Positions 9,511 to 16,833 of a stretch of 64,000 nucleotides of DNA are shown here, one piece after another (position 1 is the first letter of the stretch; each line of letters opens with the position of its first letter). The stretch lies in assembly GCF_018200035.1 (NCBI RefSeq), contig NZ_CP073581.1, positions 3,220,501-3,284,500 of the forward strand, read 5' to 3'. Source of the stretch: Sulfitobacter albidus. GTDB taxonomy: Bacteria; Pseudomonadota; Alphaproteobacteria; Rhodobacterales; Rhodobacteraceae. A program made the translations under genes and the position numbers. The notes beneath the pieces are model-generated. The model was given only the letters and a program-made list of their open reading frames with translations, made no database searches and had not been told where the DNA came from.

Positions 9511-10253
9511 GCTTTCATCTGACGCTGATCGGGATCGGGACGGGTAACCCCGAGCATCTGACACTGCAGGCGATCCGCGCGATGAATGCGCAGGATCTGA
9601 TCCTGATCCCGCATAAGGGAGCCGGCAAGGATGATCTGGCCGGGCTGCGCCGCGCGATCTGTGACGAAGTACTTACCAGCGATACGACGCGCATCGTCGA
9701 ATTCGATCTGCCGGTGCGCAACGAGGCGACGCTGGATTACCGTCAGCGCGTCGACGATTGGCACGACGCGATTGCCGCCGTCTGGCAGGCGACCATTCTG
9801 GCGCACGGTGGCGCGCGGCGTGTGGGGCTGCTCGTCTGGGGGGACCCGTCGCTCTATGACAGCACGCTGCGGATCGCCGCGCGGCTGGAGCCGCAACCGA
9901 GCATCGAGGTCATCCCCGGCGTCACCTCGGTGCACGCGCTGACGGCGGCCCATGCGACGGTGCTCAACGAAATCGGCGCGCCGTTCACGGTGACCACGGG
10001 GCGTCGTCTGCGCGATGAGGGCTGGCCGCCGGGCGTCGATACCGTGGTGGTGATGCTGGACGCGGGCGGCGCCTTTCGCGAGATTGATGCCACGGGCGTG
10101 CACATCTGGTGGGGCGCCTATGTGGGCATGAAAGAGCAGATCATCATCGAAGGGCCGCTGGCCGAGGTCGCGGATGAGATCATGGACGCGCGGCTGCGCG
10201 CGCGGGCTGCGCACGGGTGGATCATGGATGTTTATCTGATGCGGCGGACTTAG
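9507..10253 (+). CDS. cobF: Precorrin-6A synthase (deacetylating) CobF
   Basis: 248 residues. It methylates C-1 and removes the acetyl group extruded at ring contraction, giving precorrin-6A; this step belongs to the aerobic pathway. Signatures are LIGIGTGNPEHLTLQAIRAM, DLILIPHKG, GLLVWGDPSLYDSTLRIA and IEVIPGVTSVHALTAAHA. It is the last gene of the operon in this window. Its stop overlaps the stop region of convergent arfB by four bases. Confidence 0.95.
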   Translation: MSFHLTLIGIGTGNPEHLTLQAIRAMNAQDLILIPHKGAGKDDLAGLRRAICDEVLTSDTTRIVEFDLPVRNEATLDYRQRVDDWHDAIAAVWQATILAHGGARRVGLLVWGDPSLYDSTLRIAARLEPQPSIEVIPGVTSVHALTAAHATVLNEIGAPFTVTTGRRLRDEGWPPGVDTVVVMLDAGGAFREIDATGVHIWWGAYVGMKEQIIIEGPLAEVADEIMDARLRARAAHGWIMDVYLMRRT

Positions 10254-10669
10254 TCCGGATCGACACGGCCGCGCAGGGCCTTGACCTCTCCGCGCACTTT
10301 CTTGGCCTTGAGGCGGCGTTTTTTCGAGCCGAGGGTGGGGCGGGTCGCGATGCGGCGCTTGGGCGGTTTGACGGCTTCGGCGATCAGATCCTTCAGACGG
10401 TCCCGCGCGATCTCGCGGTTGCGGGCCTGGCTGCGGGTCTCGTCGCATTGCAGCACCAGCGCGCCTTCCTTTGTCCAGCGGCGCCCGGCCAGACGGCGCA
10501 GACGGTTTTTCACGGGCGGCGGCAGGGAGGGGGAGGTTTCCGCCTCGAACCGCAGTTCGACCGCCGAGGAGACCTTGTTCACGTTCTGACCACCGGGGCC
10601 GGAAGCGCGCACGAAATTCTCGGTGATTTCCCAATCCTGGATCGTGATCTTGTCGGTGACATGCAGCAT
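10250..10669 (-). CDS. arfB: Alternative ribosome-rescue factor ArfB (YaeJ-type peptidyl-tRNA hydrolase)
   Basis: 139 residues, the usual ArfB size. The catalytic GGQ motif lies in RASGPGGQNVNKVSSAVELR near residues 20-40. The very basic C-terminal tail with SKKRRLKAKKVRGEV matches the element that threads into the empty mRNA channel. ArfB hydrolyses peptidyl-tRNA on non-stop ribosomes, a backup to tmRNA. The short length and basic tail distinguish it from RF1 and RF2. I start it at the ATG ending at 10669 (MLHVTDKITIQDWEI). Upstream in-frame ATGs overlap the divergent gene's leader. Confidence 0.9.
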   Translation of the reverse strand: MLHVTDKITIQDWEITENFVRASGPGGQNVNKVSSAVELRFEAETSPSLPPPVKNRLRRLAGRRWTKEGALVLQCDETRSQARNREIARDRLKDLIAEAVKPPKRRIATRPTLGSKKRRLKAKKVRGEVKALRGRVDPD

Positions 10670-10742
10670 GAGCGCAACAATAGCGCGGAACGCGCGGGGG
10701 TGAAGGGGCGTTATGGTGACAACCCCTATAGGAGCCCCGGCC

Positions 10743-11132
10743 ATGTTCACCTGCCCGTCGATCATCCAGATCCCCACCACCCGCGACGATCTGTTCGCCT
10801 TTCGCATCACCGCCGAGGTCAGCCGCGAGGATATGGCCGGGATGGCCGATCACATGAACGGCATCTTTGACAGCCACGAGGGCAAGGTGGACATGCTGAT
10901 GATCTTTGACCGCTACGAGGGCGCAGAGACCGGCGCGAGCCTGAGTTGGGAATCGGTGAAGTCGCGGTTCCGCTCGGTCAGCAATGTCGGGCGCTACATC
11001 GTTGTCGGCGCCCCCGAGCGGGCTGAGCGGATGATCGAGATCATGGACCACCTCATCCCCGTCGAGGCAGAGACATTCGACACCGAAGAGGCTGCGTGGC
11101 GCGAACTGGGCGCCGAAGCTGTCGCGAAGTGA
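10743..11132 (+). CDS. SpoIIAA-like (STAS-related) domain protein
   Basis: 129 residues resembling the SpoIIAA-like family (PF11964), small proteins of the STAS/CRAL-TRIO type without a firmly known role. Visible features are an N-terminal strand region ending FAFRITAEVSREDMAGMAD, the core KVDMLMIFDRYEGAETG, and a hydrophobic strand RYIVVGAPERAERMIEIMDH. AGGAG at 10730-10734 sits at good spacing before the ATG at 10743, which decides the start. No signal peptide, so probably cytosolic. A hairpin follows 10 bases after the stop. Confidence 0.72.
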   Translation: MFTCPSIIQIPTTRDDLFAFRITAEVSREDMAGMADHMNGIFDSHEGKVDMLMIFDRYEGAETGASLSWESVKSRFRSVSNVGRYIVVGAPERAERMIEIMDHLIPVEAETFDTEEAAWRELGAEAVAK

Positions 11133-11142
11133 GATGCGAAAA

Positions 11143-11169
11143 GGGCCGCTCCGGATGTCGGAGCGGCCC
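11143..11169 (-). terminator. Perfect hairpin, probable intrinsic terminator read on the minus strand
   Basis: An 11-bp perfect stem (GGGCCGCTCCG / CGGAGCGGCCC) with a 5-base loop. On the minus strand it is followed by TTTT (11139-11142), so it would end transcripts coming from the 11170-11320 region. On the plus strand it could also serve the SpoIIAA-like gene, but there the downstream bases are only weakly T-rich. Confidence 0.7.
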
Positions 11170-11238
11170 AATCGAATTGTATAGGAGGCGGGTCGGTTAG
11201 ACCACGTCCACGTTGTTGTTCATCGGCTAAGGGCTGCC

Positions 11239-11295
11239 CTAGCAGACGACCTCCAACGCTGTTCCGACACCTCTCTCCAGTACCGTTCTTGACAC
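11239..11295 (-). CDS. Possible 18-residue peptide gene with a near-ideal Shine-Dalgarno
   Basis: On the minus strand the sequence AAAGGAGGTGA (11300-11310) is an almost full-length match to the anti-Shine-Dalgarno. It sits seven bases before a GTG that opens an 18-codon frame, VSRTVLERGVGTALEVVC, ended by TAG. A second 8-codon frame (MNNNVDVV, 11197-11223) follows, and the unit ends at the hairpin at 11143-11169. I do not recognise the peptide. It may instead be a leader peptide or part of a small RNA, because CCTCCT at 11183-11188 of the same strand could pair with the AGGAGG. Confidence 0.35.
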   Translation of the reverse strand: MSRTVLERGVGTALEVVC

Positions 11296-11336
11296 TAGAT
11301 CACCTCCTTTACCGTTGTTGAAATCACCTTCAGCGT

Positions 11337-11351
11337 GGCACAGCTTGTGCC
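11337..11351. other. Short palindrome GGCACA-GCT-TGTGCC
   Basis: A perfect 6-bp inverted repeat with a three-base centre, located between the end of the transporter gene (minus strand, ends 11405) and the strong ribosome-binding site at 11300-11310. It could be an operator for the small transcript or a weak hairpin after the transporter gene. No T-run follows on the minus strand. Nothing else was recognised between 11311 and 11404. Confidence 0.35.
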
Positions 11352-11404
11352 CCCGCAAAGCGTTTTTTACGGGCGGCTGTGTGATTTCCTGTACCGATGC
11401 CCAA

Positions 11405-12022
11405 TCAGGCGGCACGCAGCCGCGCGGTGATCAGACGGAAGGGGATGAGCGCGATCAGCGCGAGCGTGAGTTTCACGCCCCAGTCGGCCACCGCAAGCGA
11501 GACCCAGAGCGGGGCCATGGGGCCTGCGCCCAACAGCGGGATGACCTCGGACGCCCAGCTGACATCGGTGGCGGGGTGGATGAACGACAGCGCACCCGAG
11601 AAGGCGATGGAGAAAAAGATCGCCGTGTCCACCGTGCTGCCGATCAGGGTCGAGACCAGTGGCGCGCGCCACCAGCTGCCCCCGCGCAGGGCGGCGAAGA
11701 TGCCCACGTCGAGCAGTTGCGCCACGAGGAAGGCAAGACCCGAGCCCACGGCGATGCGTACGGTCACCAGCGGGCCGAATTCGCCCATGATCTGCGTGCC
11801 GATGAGCGAACAGGCGATACCCACGACAAAGCCCACCAGGACGACGCGGCGCGCGGCGGACGCGCCGTAGACGCGGTTCATCACATCGGTGACGAGGAAG
11901 GCGAGCGGATAGGTGAAGGCGCCGTAGGTCAGCCAATCACCGTAGAGGAACTGGACGAGGATATTGGAGGCCACGACGATGGCGGCCATGGCAAGAATGC
12001 CGGGGAGGTGGGTGCGTGTCAT
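11405..12022 (-). CDS. VUT-family (YhhQ-type) queuosine precursor transporter
   Basis: 205 residues, very hydrophobic, with about six membrane segments, consistent with the VUT/YhhQ family (PF02592) whose E. coli member imports 7-deazaguanine precursors of queuosine. Matching features are the N-terminal ASNILVQFLYGDWLTYGAF, the LAFLVTDVMNRVYG segment, GFVVGIACSLIGTQIMGEFG, and STLIGSTVDTAIFFSIAFSG. The start at 12022 gives MTRTHLPGILAMAA; the frame extends upstream without a membrane-protein-like N-terminus. An A-run (AAAAAAC on the sense strand) lies just upstream of the start, but I cannot support a preQ1 riboswitch there. Confidence 0.82.
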   Translation of the reverse strand: MTRTHLPGILAMAAIVVASNILVQFLYGDWLTYGAFTYPLAFLVTDVMNRVYGASAARRVVLVGFVVGIACSLIGTQIMGEFGPLVTVRIAVGSGLAFLVAQLLDVGIFAALRGGSWWRAPLVSTLIGSTVDTAIFFSIAFSGALSFIHPATDVSWASEVIPLLGAGPMAPLWVSLAVADWGVKLTLALIALIPFRLITARLRAA

Positions 12023-12113
12023 GTTGATAACCGTTTTTTGCAAGGGTGCGGCGACTTGGCCCGCGGGGATCGCGGACGGGCGGGCAATAGGACGGCTGGG
12101 CGCCGGGTGCAAG

Positions 12114-12956
12114 CTATTCCTCGACCGTGTACTCGACGAGTTGGGTGCGCTGGATGCGCAGGAAGTTGTCGTCGGAGATCATGGTCAGCCTGAGGTGCCC
12201 CGCCGGATCGCGCCAAAGGCTGATGCCTTCGAGGTTGTCGAACCGCGAGGGCGGCGTGGTGAGCAGGACGCTTTCGCGTGCGGGGGCGAGCGTGAACATG
12301 CGGATGCGGCTGCGAAAACCGAGCGGGGTCGCGGCGCGCTCCAGCAGCCAATAGCGGCCTTGGTCGTCGAAATCCGCACCGACGGGGCGGAAGGGGCCGC
12401 GTTGCGGGATTTTGGCCGTGAGGCGCCAGGCAAAACCGTCGAGCGCGTAGAGCGGGAAGTGCGCGGCGCCTTTGGGGGGCGCCTCGGCCACGGCGTAGAG
12501 CGTGCCGTCGGGATCAATCGCCAGCGCCTCAACGCCCGCGTTGTCCTCGACCGGGAAGGGCAGGGGCCATTGCTGGCCAAGCGTGCCTTGGACAATATCC
12601 ATCTGGCTGACGCGGTGGCGATGCTCGAACGAGACATAGGCAGTACCGTCCGCGCCGATGGCAAGGCCCTCGGCATCGGTGGACTTCTTGGGCAGGCCCG
12701 CGCCGATATCGGTGCTGCGGGTAATGGTGAGGCCACGCAGCGCGCCGGATTGGCGCTGCATGTCGACGCTCAGCAGGTGGCCCCGATCTCCGATGATGAT
12801 CGCGCGGGTGCCGCTCTCCTGCACTTCGATCCCCGACCAGCCGCCGAACCAGTCGTTGGATCCGCGCCAGGGCAGCGCCCCGTCAAACCGCAGCCGCGGT
12901 TCGGCGCTGGCGGTGGTCGCCGCCAGAACACAGATCAGCGCCAGGAGCGTTTTCAC
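12114..12956 (-). CDS. Secreted phytase/esterase-like beta-propeller protein (PF13449)
   Basis: 280 residues with a Sec signal peptide (MKTLLALICVLAATTASA). The mature part resembles the esterase-like activity of phytase family: IIIGDRGHLLSVDMQ, DAEGLAIGADGTAYVSFE, GVEALAIDPDGTLYAVAEAP, RFDNLEGISLWRD. These repeated propeller-strand motifs fit a periplasmic beta-propeller; the substrate is unknown. The GTG start overlaps the mepA stop as GTGA, making it the last gene of a three-gene operon with mepA and the MFS gene. Confidence 0.78.
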   Translation of the reverse strand: MKTLLALICVLAATTASAEPRLRFDGALPWRGSNDWFGGWSGIEVQESGTRAIIIGDRGHLLSVDMQRQSGALRGLTITRSTDIGAGLPKKSTDAEGLAIGADGTAYVSFEHRHRVSQMDIVQGTLGQQWPLPFPVEDNAGVEALAIDPDGTLYAVAEAPPKGAAHFPLYALDGFAWRLTAKIPQRGPFRPVGADFDDQGRYWLLERAATPLGFRSRIRMFTLAPARESVLLTTPPSRFDNLEGISLWRDPAGHLRLTMISDDNFLRIQRTQLVEYTVEE

Positions 12957-13897
12957 CCGGCGTCAAGCACCGCTTTGCACTGCACGGGCAGATCGGCCAG
13001 CCGCAGCTCGCGCCGGGGTTTGCGCACGACGGGCTTGGCATTCGGATCGGGCTTGGGCGGGTTGAGGATGTTGGCCTGCCATTGGCGGGCATCGGCGCAG
13101 CCATCCCCGGCGGGTGGCGGGTTCTGATCGCGGCAGCCCGACGCGCCGGCAGGGCACTTCAGCCGTACGTGGAAATGGTAGTGGTGGCCGTACCACGGCC
13201 GGATCTTGCGCAGATAGCTGCGATCGCCTGTTTCATCGTCGCACATCTGAACCTTGGCACCGGGAAACACAAAGATGCGCGCGGTGCGCGGATCCTTGGC
13301 CGCTGCCTTGAGGATTTCGTGGTGTGAGCGGGTCCAGGCGTTGTTGACATAGGCGCCATTGGCCCGGCGGGTGGAGATCGACGAGATATTCTCGCGCTGT
13401 TGGCGCGTCAGGCTGAGCGATGTGGGTGGCAGCATCCAGATATCGGCATCCAGCCCGATCTGGTGACTGCGGTGACCGGTCAGCATCGGGCCACCGCGCG
13501 GCTGGCTGATATCGCCCACGTAAAGGCCGTTCCAGCCGGGTTGCTGCGCGGCGAACTGGCTGAGTTTCTTGACCATGTCGATCATTTCGGGGTGGCCCCA
13601 GTTGCGCCCGCGTGACAGGCGCATGGCCTGCCAGGTCGGCCCGCTTTCGGGGAGTTCGACGCCGCCGGCCAGACAGCCCTTTGCGTAGCTGCCGAAGGGG
13701 TCGGGCGACAGGTTGGCGCTGGAGGATTTGGTGCCGAACAGCTTTTTCGCCTCGACATTGGCGAGCGGGCCCGCAAGCTCCCCTATGGTGGGCAGATCGG
13801 GTTTCTGGGCCGGTGCGCCGCTGATGTCACGGCTGTTGCCGCAGCTGGCCACGATCAGGGTGAGGGCGGCAACGGACAGGATATTCTTCAAGATCAT
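12953..13897 (-). CDS. mepA: Penicillin-insensitive murein endopeptidase MepA (lipoprotein)
   Basis: 314 residues. It cleaves D-Ala-meso-DAP cross-links in peptidoglycan. The N-terminus MILKNILSVAALTLIVASCG carries a lipobox (VASC), so it is predicted to be a periplasmic lipoprotein, unlike the soluble E. coli enzyme. Zinc-ligand motifs are present: GHRSHQIGLDADIWM (HxxGxxxD type) and GHHYHFHVRLKCP (HxH). The LAS-peptidase order is preserved. The start at 13897 overlaps the MFS stop by four bases. Confidence 0.9.
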   Translation of the reverse strand: MILKNILSVAALTLIVASCGNSRDISGAPAQKPDLPTIGELAGPLANVEAKKLFGTKSSSANLSPDPFGSYAKGCLAGGVELPESGPTWQAMRLSRGRNWGHPEMIDMVKKLSQFAAQQPGWNGLYVGDISQPRGGPMLTGHRSHQIGLDADIWMLPPTSLSLTRQQRENISSISTRRANGAYVNNAWTRSHHEILKAAAKDPRTARIFVFPGAKVQMCDDETGDRSYLRKIRPWYGHHYHFHVRLKCPAGASGCRDQNPPPAGDGCADARQWQANILNPPKPDPNAKPVVRKPRRELRLADLPVQCKAVLDAG

Positions 13898-15264
13898 GTG
13901 CTGAAATCCCCTTTGGGTTTCACCCATGCTAACAGGATCAAACCGATGATGAACAGCCCCACGATGGGGGTCACGCCCAATTGTTGGCTACCGGTCATTT
14001 GCGTGGTCAAGGCGATGAGCGCGGGCGCGATAAACGACGTGGCCTTCCCCGAGAGCGCGTAGAGGCCGAAGGCTTCGGTCATGCGGGCGGGGTTGGCCTG
14101 ACGGGTCATCATGTTGCGCGACGACGCCTGCAGCGCGCCGCCCGCGCCGCCGATCACGGCACCGGCAAAGAAGAACGCGATGTCGGGCAGCGCCGAGCCA
14201 TCGGGCACGGGCACGAAGAACACCGACGTGGGGCTGACCGAGACGACCAGCAGCGACACGAGGATCAGCGCCACGTTGCAAAAGACGATGACCGGCATGG
14301 GGCCGGTGCGGCGGTCGACCCGCCCCGCGATCCAGCAGAAGAATGCGCCGGAGATCAGCGTGAGGATGCCAAAGATGCCGATCTGCGTGATCGACCAGCC
14401 CAGCACCCCCGTCGCGTAGACGCCGCCGAAGGTATACACCCCATTGAGCGCGTCACGGTAGAACATCGACGAGCCGAGATAGGCCAGCAGGGAGGGATGC
14501 CGGGGCAGGCCGCGCAGCGTGCGCATCAGATCGCGCATGCTGGCACCGATCCGAACGCGCGCGGCGCCGGTGGGGGTATCGCGGGCCGTCAGGAAGAACG
14601 GGATCATGAAGACGATGAACCAAATCGCGGCGAGTGGGCCGACGATGCGGGTATCCGCCTTGGTCGCGGGATCGAGACCGAAGAGCGGGGTCAGCCCCGC
14701 CATGGTGCGCCCGTTGCCCGTCGCCTGAAACAGCGCCAGCATCAGCGCCAGCGCCACAAGTCCACCGACATAGCCGAAGGCCCAGCCGGAGCCGGAAATG
14801 CGCCCCAGCTCGTCCGGGTTATCATGCAGCTCGGGCAGGTAGGCGTTGGTGAAGATCGTCGCGAACTCCATCCCGATGAGGCCGATGCCAAAGAAGAACA
14901 GCGCCCAGGGGACCGAAAACGCCTGTGGCGCGGTCCACCACAAAGCCGCCGAGCCGATGACGTAGAGCGCGGAGAAACCCCAGATCCACGGCAGCTTGCG
15001 CCCCGAATTGTCCGCGATGGCGCCAAGGATCGGTGCGAGCACGGCGATGCACAGGCCCGCGATGGCCAGCCCCCAGCCCCACGCGGCCTGAGCCTGCGCG
15101 CGGGCGGCGGCGGGCGCCATCCCGCTGTCGATCAGATTGGTCGAGAGCGTGGCGGCGAAATAGGGCCCGAAGATGAAGGTGAGCATCAGCGTGTTGTAGG
15201 GTTGGCTGGCCCAGTCAAAGAAGTACCAGCCCCAGATGCGCGCGCGCGGCGATGATTGTGCCAT
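13894..15264 (-). CDS. MFS transporter, UMF1/Atg22-like family
   Basis: 456 residues with about 12 hydrophobic segments. The N-terminus WGWYFFDWASQPYNTLMLTF is diagnostic for the UMF1/Atg22-like group (PF11700), and LAGLCIAV-type helices follow, with the 'FFDWA' aromatic motif intact. The substrate is unknown. It is the first gene of the operon MFS-mepA-phytase-like, all joined by four-base overlaps, so a joint role in cell-wall or phosphorylated-solute turnover is possible but unproven. The start at 15264 (MAQSSPRARIWGW) was chosen over an upstream frame extension that lacks family similarity. Confidence 0.85.
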   Translation of the reverse strand: MAQSSPRARIWGWYFFDWASQPYNTLMLTFIFGPYFAATLSTNLIDSGMAPAAARAQAQAAWGWGLAIAGLCIAVLAPILGAIADNSGRKLPWIWGFSALYVIGSAALWWTAPQAFSVPWALFFFGIGLIGMEFATIFTNAYLPELHDNPDELGRISGSGWAFGYVGGLVALALMLALFQATGNGRTMAGLTPLFGLDPATKADTRIVGPLAAIWFIVFMIPFFLTARDTPTGAARVRIGASMRDLMRTLRGLPRHPSLLAYLGSSMFYRDALNGVYTFGGVYATGVLGWSITQIGIFGILTLISGAFFCWIAGRVDRRTGPMPVIVFCNVALILVSLLVVSVSPTSVFFVPVPDGSALPDIAFFFAGAVIGGAGGALQASSRNMMTRQANPARMTEAFGLYALSGKATSFIAPALIALTTQMTGSQQLGVTPIVGLFIIGLILLAWVKPKGDFST

Positions 15265-15334
15265 TGTTATGCTCTCCCCGTTGAGAAACGTAGAGCAGCC
15301 GGACCGGGATCTGGCAAGCGCGGTTAAATCATGG

Positions 15335-15372
15335 GTGCACATATTGTTGACAGGGCAAGCATTATTGTGCAC
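15335..15372. promoter_or_regulatory. Paired GTGCAC sites around a TTGACA box upstream of the BLUF gene
   Basis: GTGCAC occurs at 15335-15340 and 15367-15372, 32 bases apart (about three helical turns). Between them lies TTGACA (15347-15352), a consensus -35 hexamer for the plus strand. The matching -10 region (around 15370-15376) is poor. The pair could be an operator controlling the BLUF gene at 15444, the divergent MFS operon at 15264, or both. Confidence 0.35.
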
Positions 15373-15443
15373 TTATTGGCTGAGCGAAGGTGCGCGCTTC
15401 AACCTGAGAGTGCATAAGGGCGCGAAAACTGCGGAGGTTAGCC

Positions 15444-15770
15444 GTGATCAGGGTAATGTATTTCAGCACAGCCACCGGCGCGATGTCGCGCGCGGATATG
15501 AGCGATCTGGTCGCCGCGTCTGCCGCGCGCAATGCGGCGCGGGGGGTGACGGGCATGCTGGCCTATAACGGCCGCAATTTTTGCCAGATCCTGGAGGGCG
15601 AGGAAGAGACGGTAACCGATCTTGTCTCCGTCATCCGGGCGGATCAGCGGCATGCGGGCTTCAAGGTTTTGGGGCAGAAAGAAATTTCGGATCGCCGGTT
15701 CGAGGATTGGTCGCTGCGCATGGTCGACGCGCTTGATTTTTCGGAGGCGGTTCAGGCGATGGACGCATGA
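15444..15770 (+). CDS. BLUF-domain blue-light sensor
   Basis: 108 residues, essentially a stand-alone BLUF domain that binds FAD and senses blue light. The flavin-site residues are recognisable: Tyr6 in VMYFSTA, Asn30 in SAARNAARGVTGML, Gln48 in NFCQILEG, and the C-terminal DWSLRM with the switching Trp/Met region. No output domain is attached, so it must act through a partner protein. The start is a GTG with GGAGG at 15432-15436. Its 3' end overlaps the convergent thioesterase gene by 19 bases. Confidence 0.88.
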   Translation: MIRVMYFSTATGAMSRADMSDLVAASAARNAARGVTGMLAYNGRNFCQILEGEEETVTDLVSVIRADQRHAGFKVLGQKEISDRRFEDWSLRMVDALDFSEAVQAMDA

Positions 15771-16315
15771 TCGGGCGCGTCCTGCATCGGCGGCCATGGG
15801 CGGGTGGCATCGGCGCGGCGCCAGGCGTCGATCCAATCGGGCACGGGCGGGCTTTGTACCTCTTGCCCAAGTGCCGCGAGCACACGGGGCGGCGCCACGA
15901 TACCGTTACGATCCGTCACCGCCGCGCGGTATAGTACGTGGCTGGCGCATTCCCCGTCGCGTTTCCACATGGATTGCTCGATGTAGGTAAAGCGGTCGTC
16001 CCAGCAGACCGCGCGGCTGCGCATCTCGAACGCCTCAAAGCAGTGGATGCGGCGGCGAAAGCGCACGTGTGAACCGGCCATCGTGAGCGCCCAACGTTCG
16101 CGCCGCAGCACGCCGATCAGCCCGCTGCGTTGCGCCAGCCCGATGCGCCCCAGATCGTAGAGGGTGAGCGTGCGGCCATTGTTCATCTCGAGGAACGCAT
16201 CAAGATCCTGCGGCCAGCAGATGTGGCGCGAGATATGGGTGTCGGTCAGGGACGCGAGGCGCGGCTGGCGACTGGCGAGAAACATATCCTTGGCGAGGCG
16301 CGCGAATGGGAACAT
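15752..16315 (-). CDS. Acyl-CoA thioesterase-like (hotdog fold, THEM6-type)
   Basis: 187 residues similar to the thioesterase-like hotdog family. Visible blocks are DTHISRHICWPQDLDAFLEMNNGRT (split: WPQDLDAFLEMNNGR is the core), DLGRIGL, and VRFRRRIHCFEAFEMRSRAVC. The family pattern of an Asn-Asn-Gly-rich loop near residue 45 and a basic strand after it is preserved. The substrate is unknown. The ATG at 16315 has GGAG eight bases upstream; an in-frame TTG two codons earlier is less likely. Confidence 0.72.
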   Translation of the reverse strand: MFPFARLAKDMFLASRQPRLASLTDTHISRHICWPQDLDAFLEMNNGRTLTLYDLGRIGLAQRSGLIGVLRRERWALTMAGSHVRFRRRIHCFEAFEMRSRAVCWDDRFTYIEQSMWKRDGECASHVLYRAAVTDRNGIVAPPRVLAALGQEVQSPPVPDWIDAWRRADATRPWPPMQDAPDHASIA

Positions 16316-16441
16316 GGGCAAACTCCTTTGCCCTCAGATGCCTTGCGGGGAGGCGGCGTCAACCATGGACCTTGCGGCACTCTTGTCCTTTGCGGGCGTC
16401 TTGCCTATCTCAAAGGCGGACATGCGCGAGGAGCCCGCCCG

Positions 16442-16729
16442 ATGACGTCGATTTACCAGATCCTGATGCTGCTGCTCGATATCCTGTGGTTTTTCATCAT
16501 TGCGCATGTGGTGATGTCATGGCTCATCAATTTTCAGGTGCTCAACCTGCGCCAGCCGCTGGTCGCGCAGATCTGGACCGGCATCAATCGGCTGCTGGAA
16601 CCGATCTATGCCCCGATCCGCCGCGTGCTGCCGAACATGGGCGGCCTCGATCTGGCGCCGCTTGTCGTGCTGATCGGTGTGGCGATCGCGCGGATCGTTT
16701 TGCAGAATAACGCGGCGGCGTTCTTTTAG
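16442..16729 (+). CDS. YggT family integral membrane protein
   Basis: 95 residues with two hydrophobic segments, LLLDILWFFIIAHVVMSWLI and a C-terminal LAPLVVLIGVAIARIVL. Between them is the family signature NRLLEPIYAPIRRVLPNMGG. YggT proteins are inner-membrane proteins of uncertain function linked to cell envelope or osmotic phenotypes. AGGAG precedes the ATG at 16442. The upstream open frame is shadow sequence. Confidence 0.88.
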   Translation: MTSIYQILMLLLDILWFFIIAHVVMSWLINFQVLNLRQPLVAQIWTGINRLLEPIYAPIRRVLPNMGGLDLAPLVVLIGVAIARIVLQNNAAAFF

Positions 16730-16759
16730 GCAGGCGGTGTGCAGAGGTATTTTGGAAAG

Positions 16760-16786
16760 GGTGCAGGGGGGTGTTGCCCCTGTGCC
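16760..16786 (+). terminator. Hairpin after the YggT gene, possible weak terminator
   Basis: A 10-bp stem, GGTGCAGGGG / CCCCTGTGCC with two G-T pairs and a 7-base loop, 30 bases after the YggT stop. No T-run follows, so if it stops transcription it would need help. It is the only structure I see between YggT and recQ. Confidence 0.35.
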
Positions 16787-16833
16787 GGTGATGTGGGATT
16801 CTTGCGGCAACTGATTTCCTGACAGGTTTGCCC

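Noticed and set aside
12023..12113. preQ1 riboswitch upstream of the queuosine-precursor-type transporter
   Set aside because: The sense strand has CAAAAAAC just before the start, like the A-rich tail of preQ1-I, but only a 4-bp stem (CAAG/CTTG) precedes it and the conserved loop bases are absent. A covariance-model search (Rfam RF00522) would decide.
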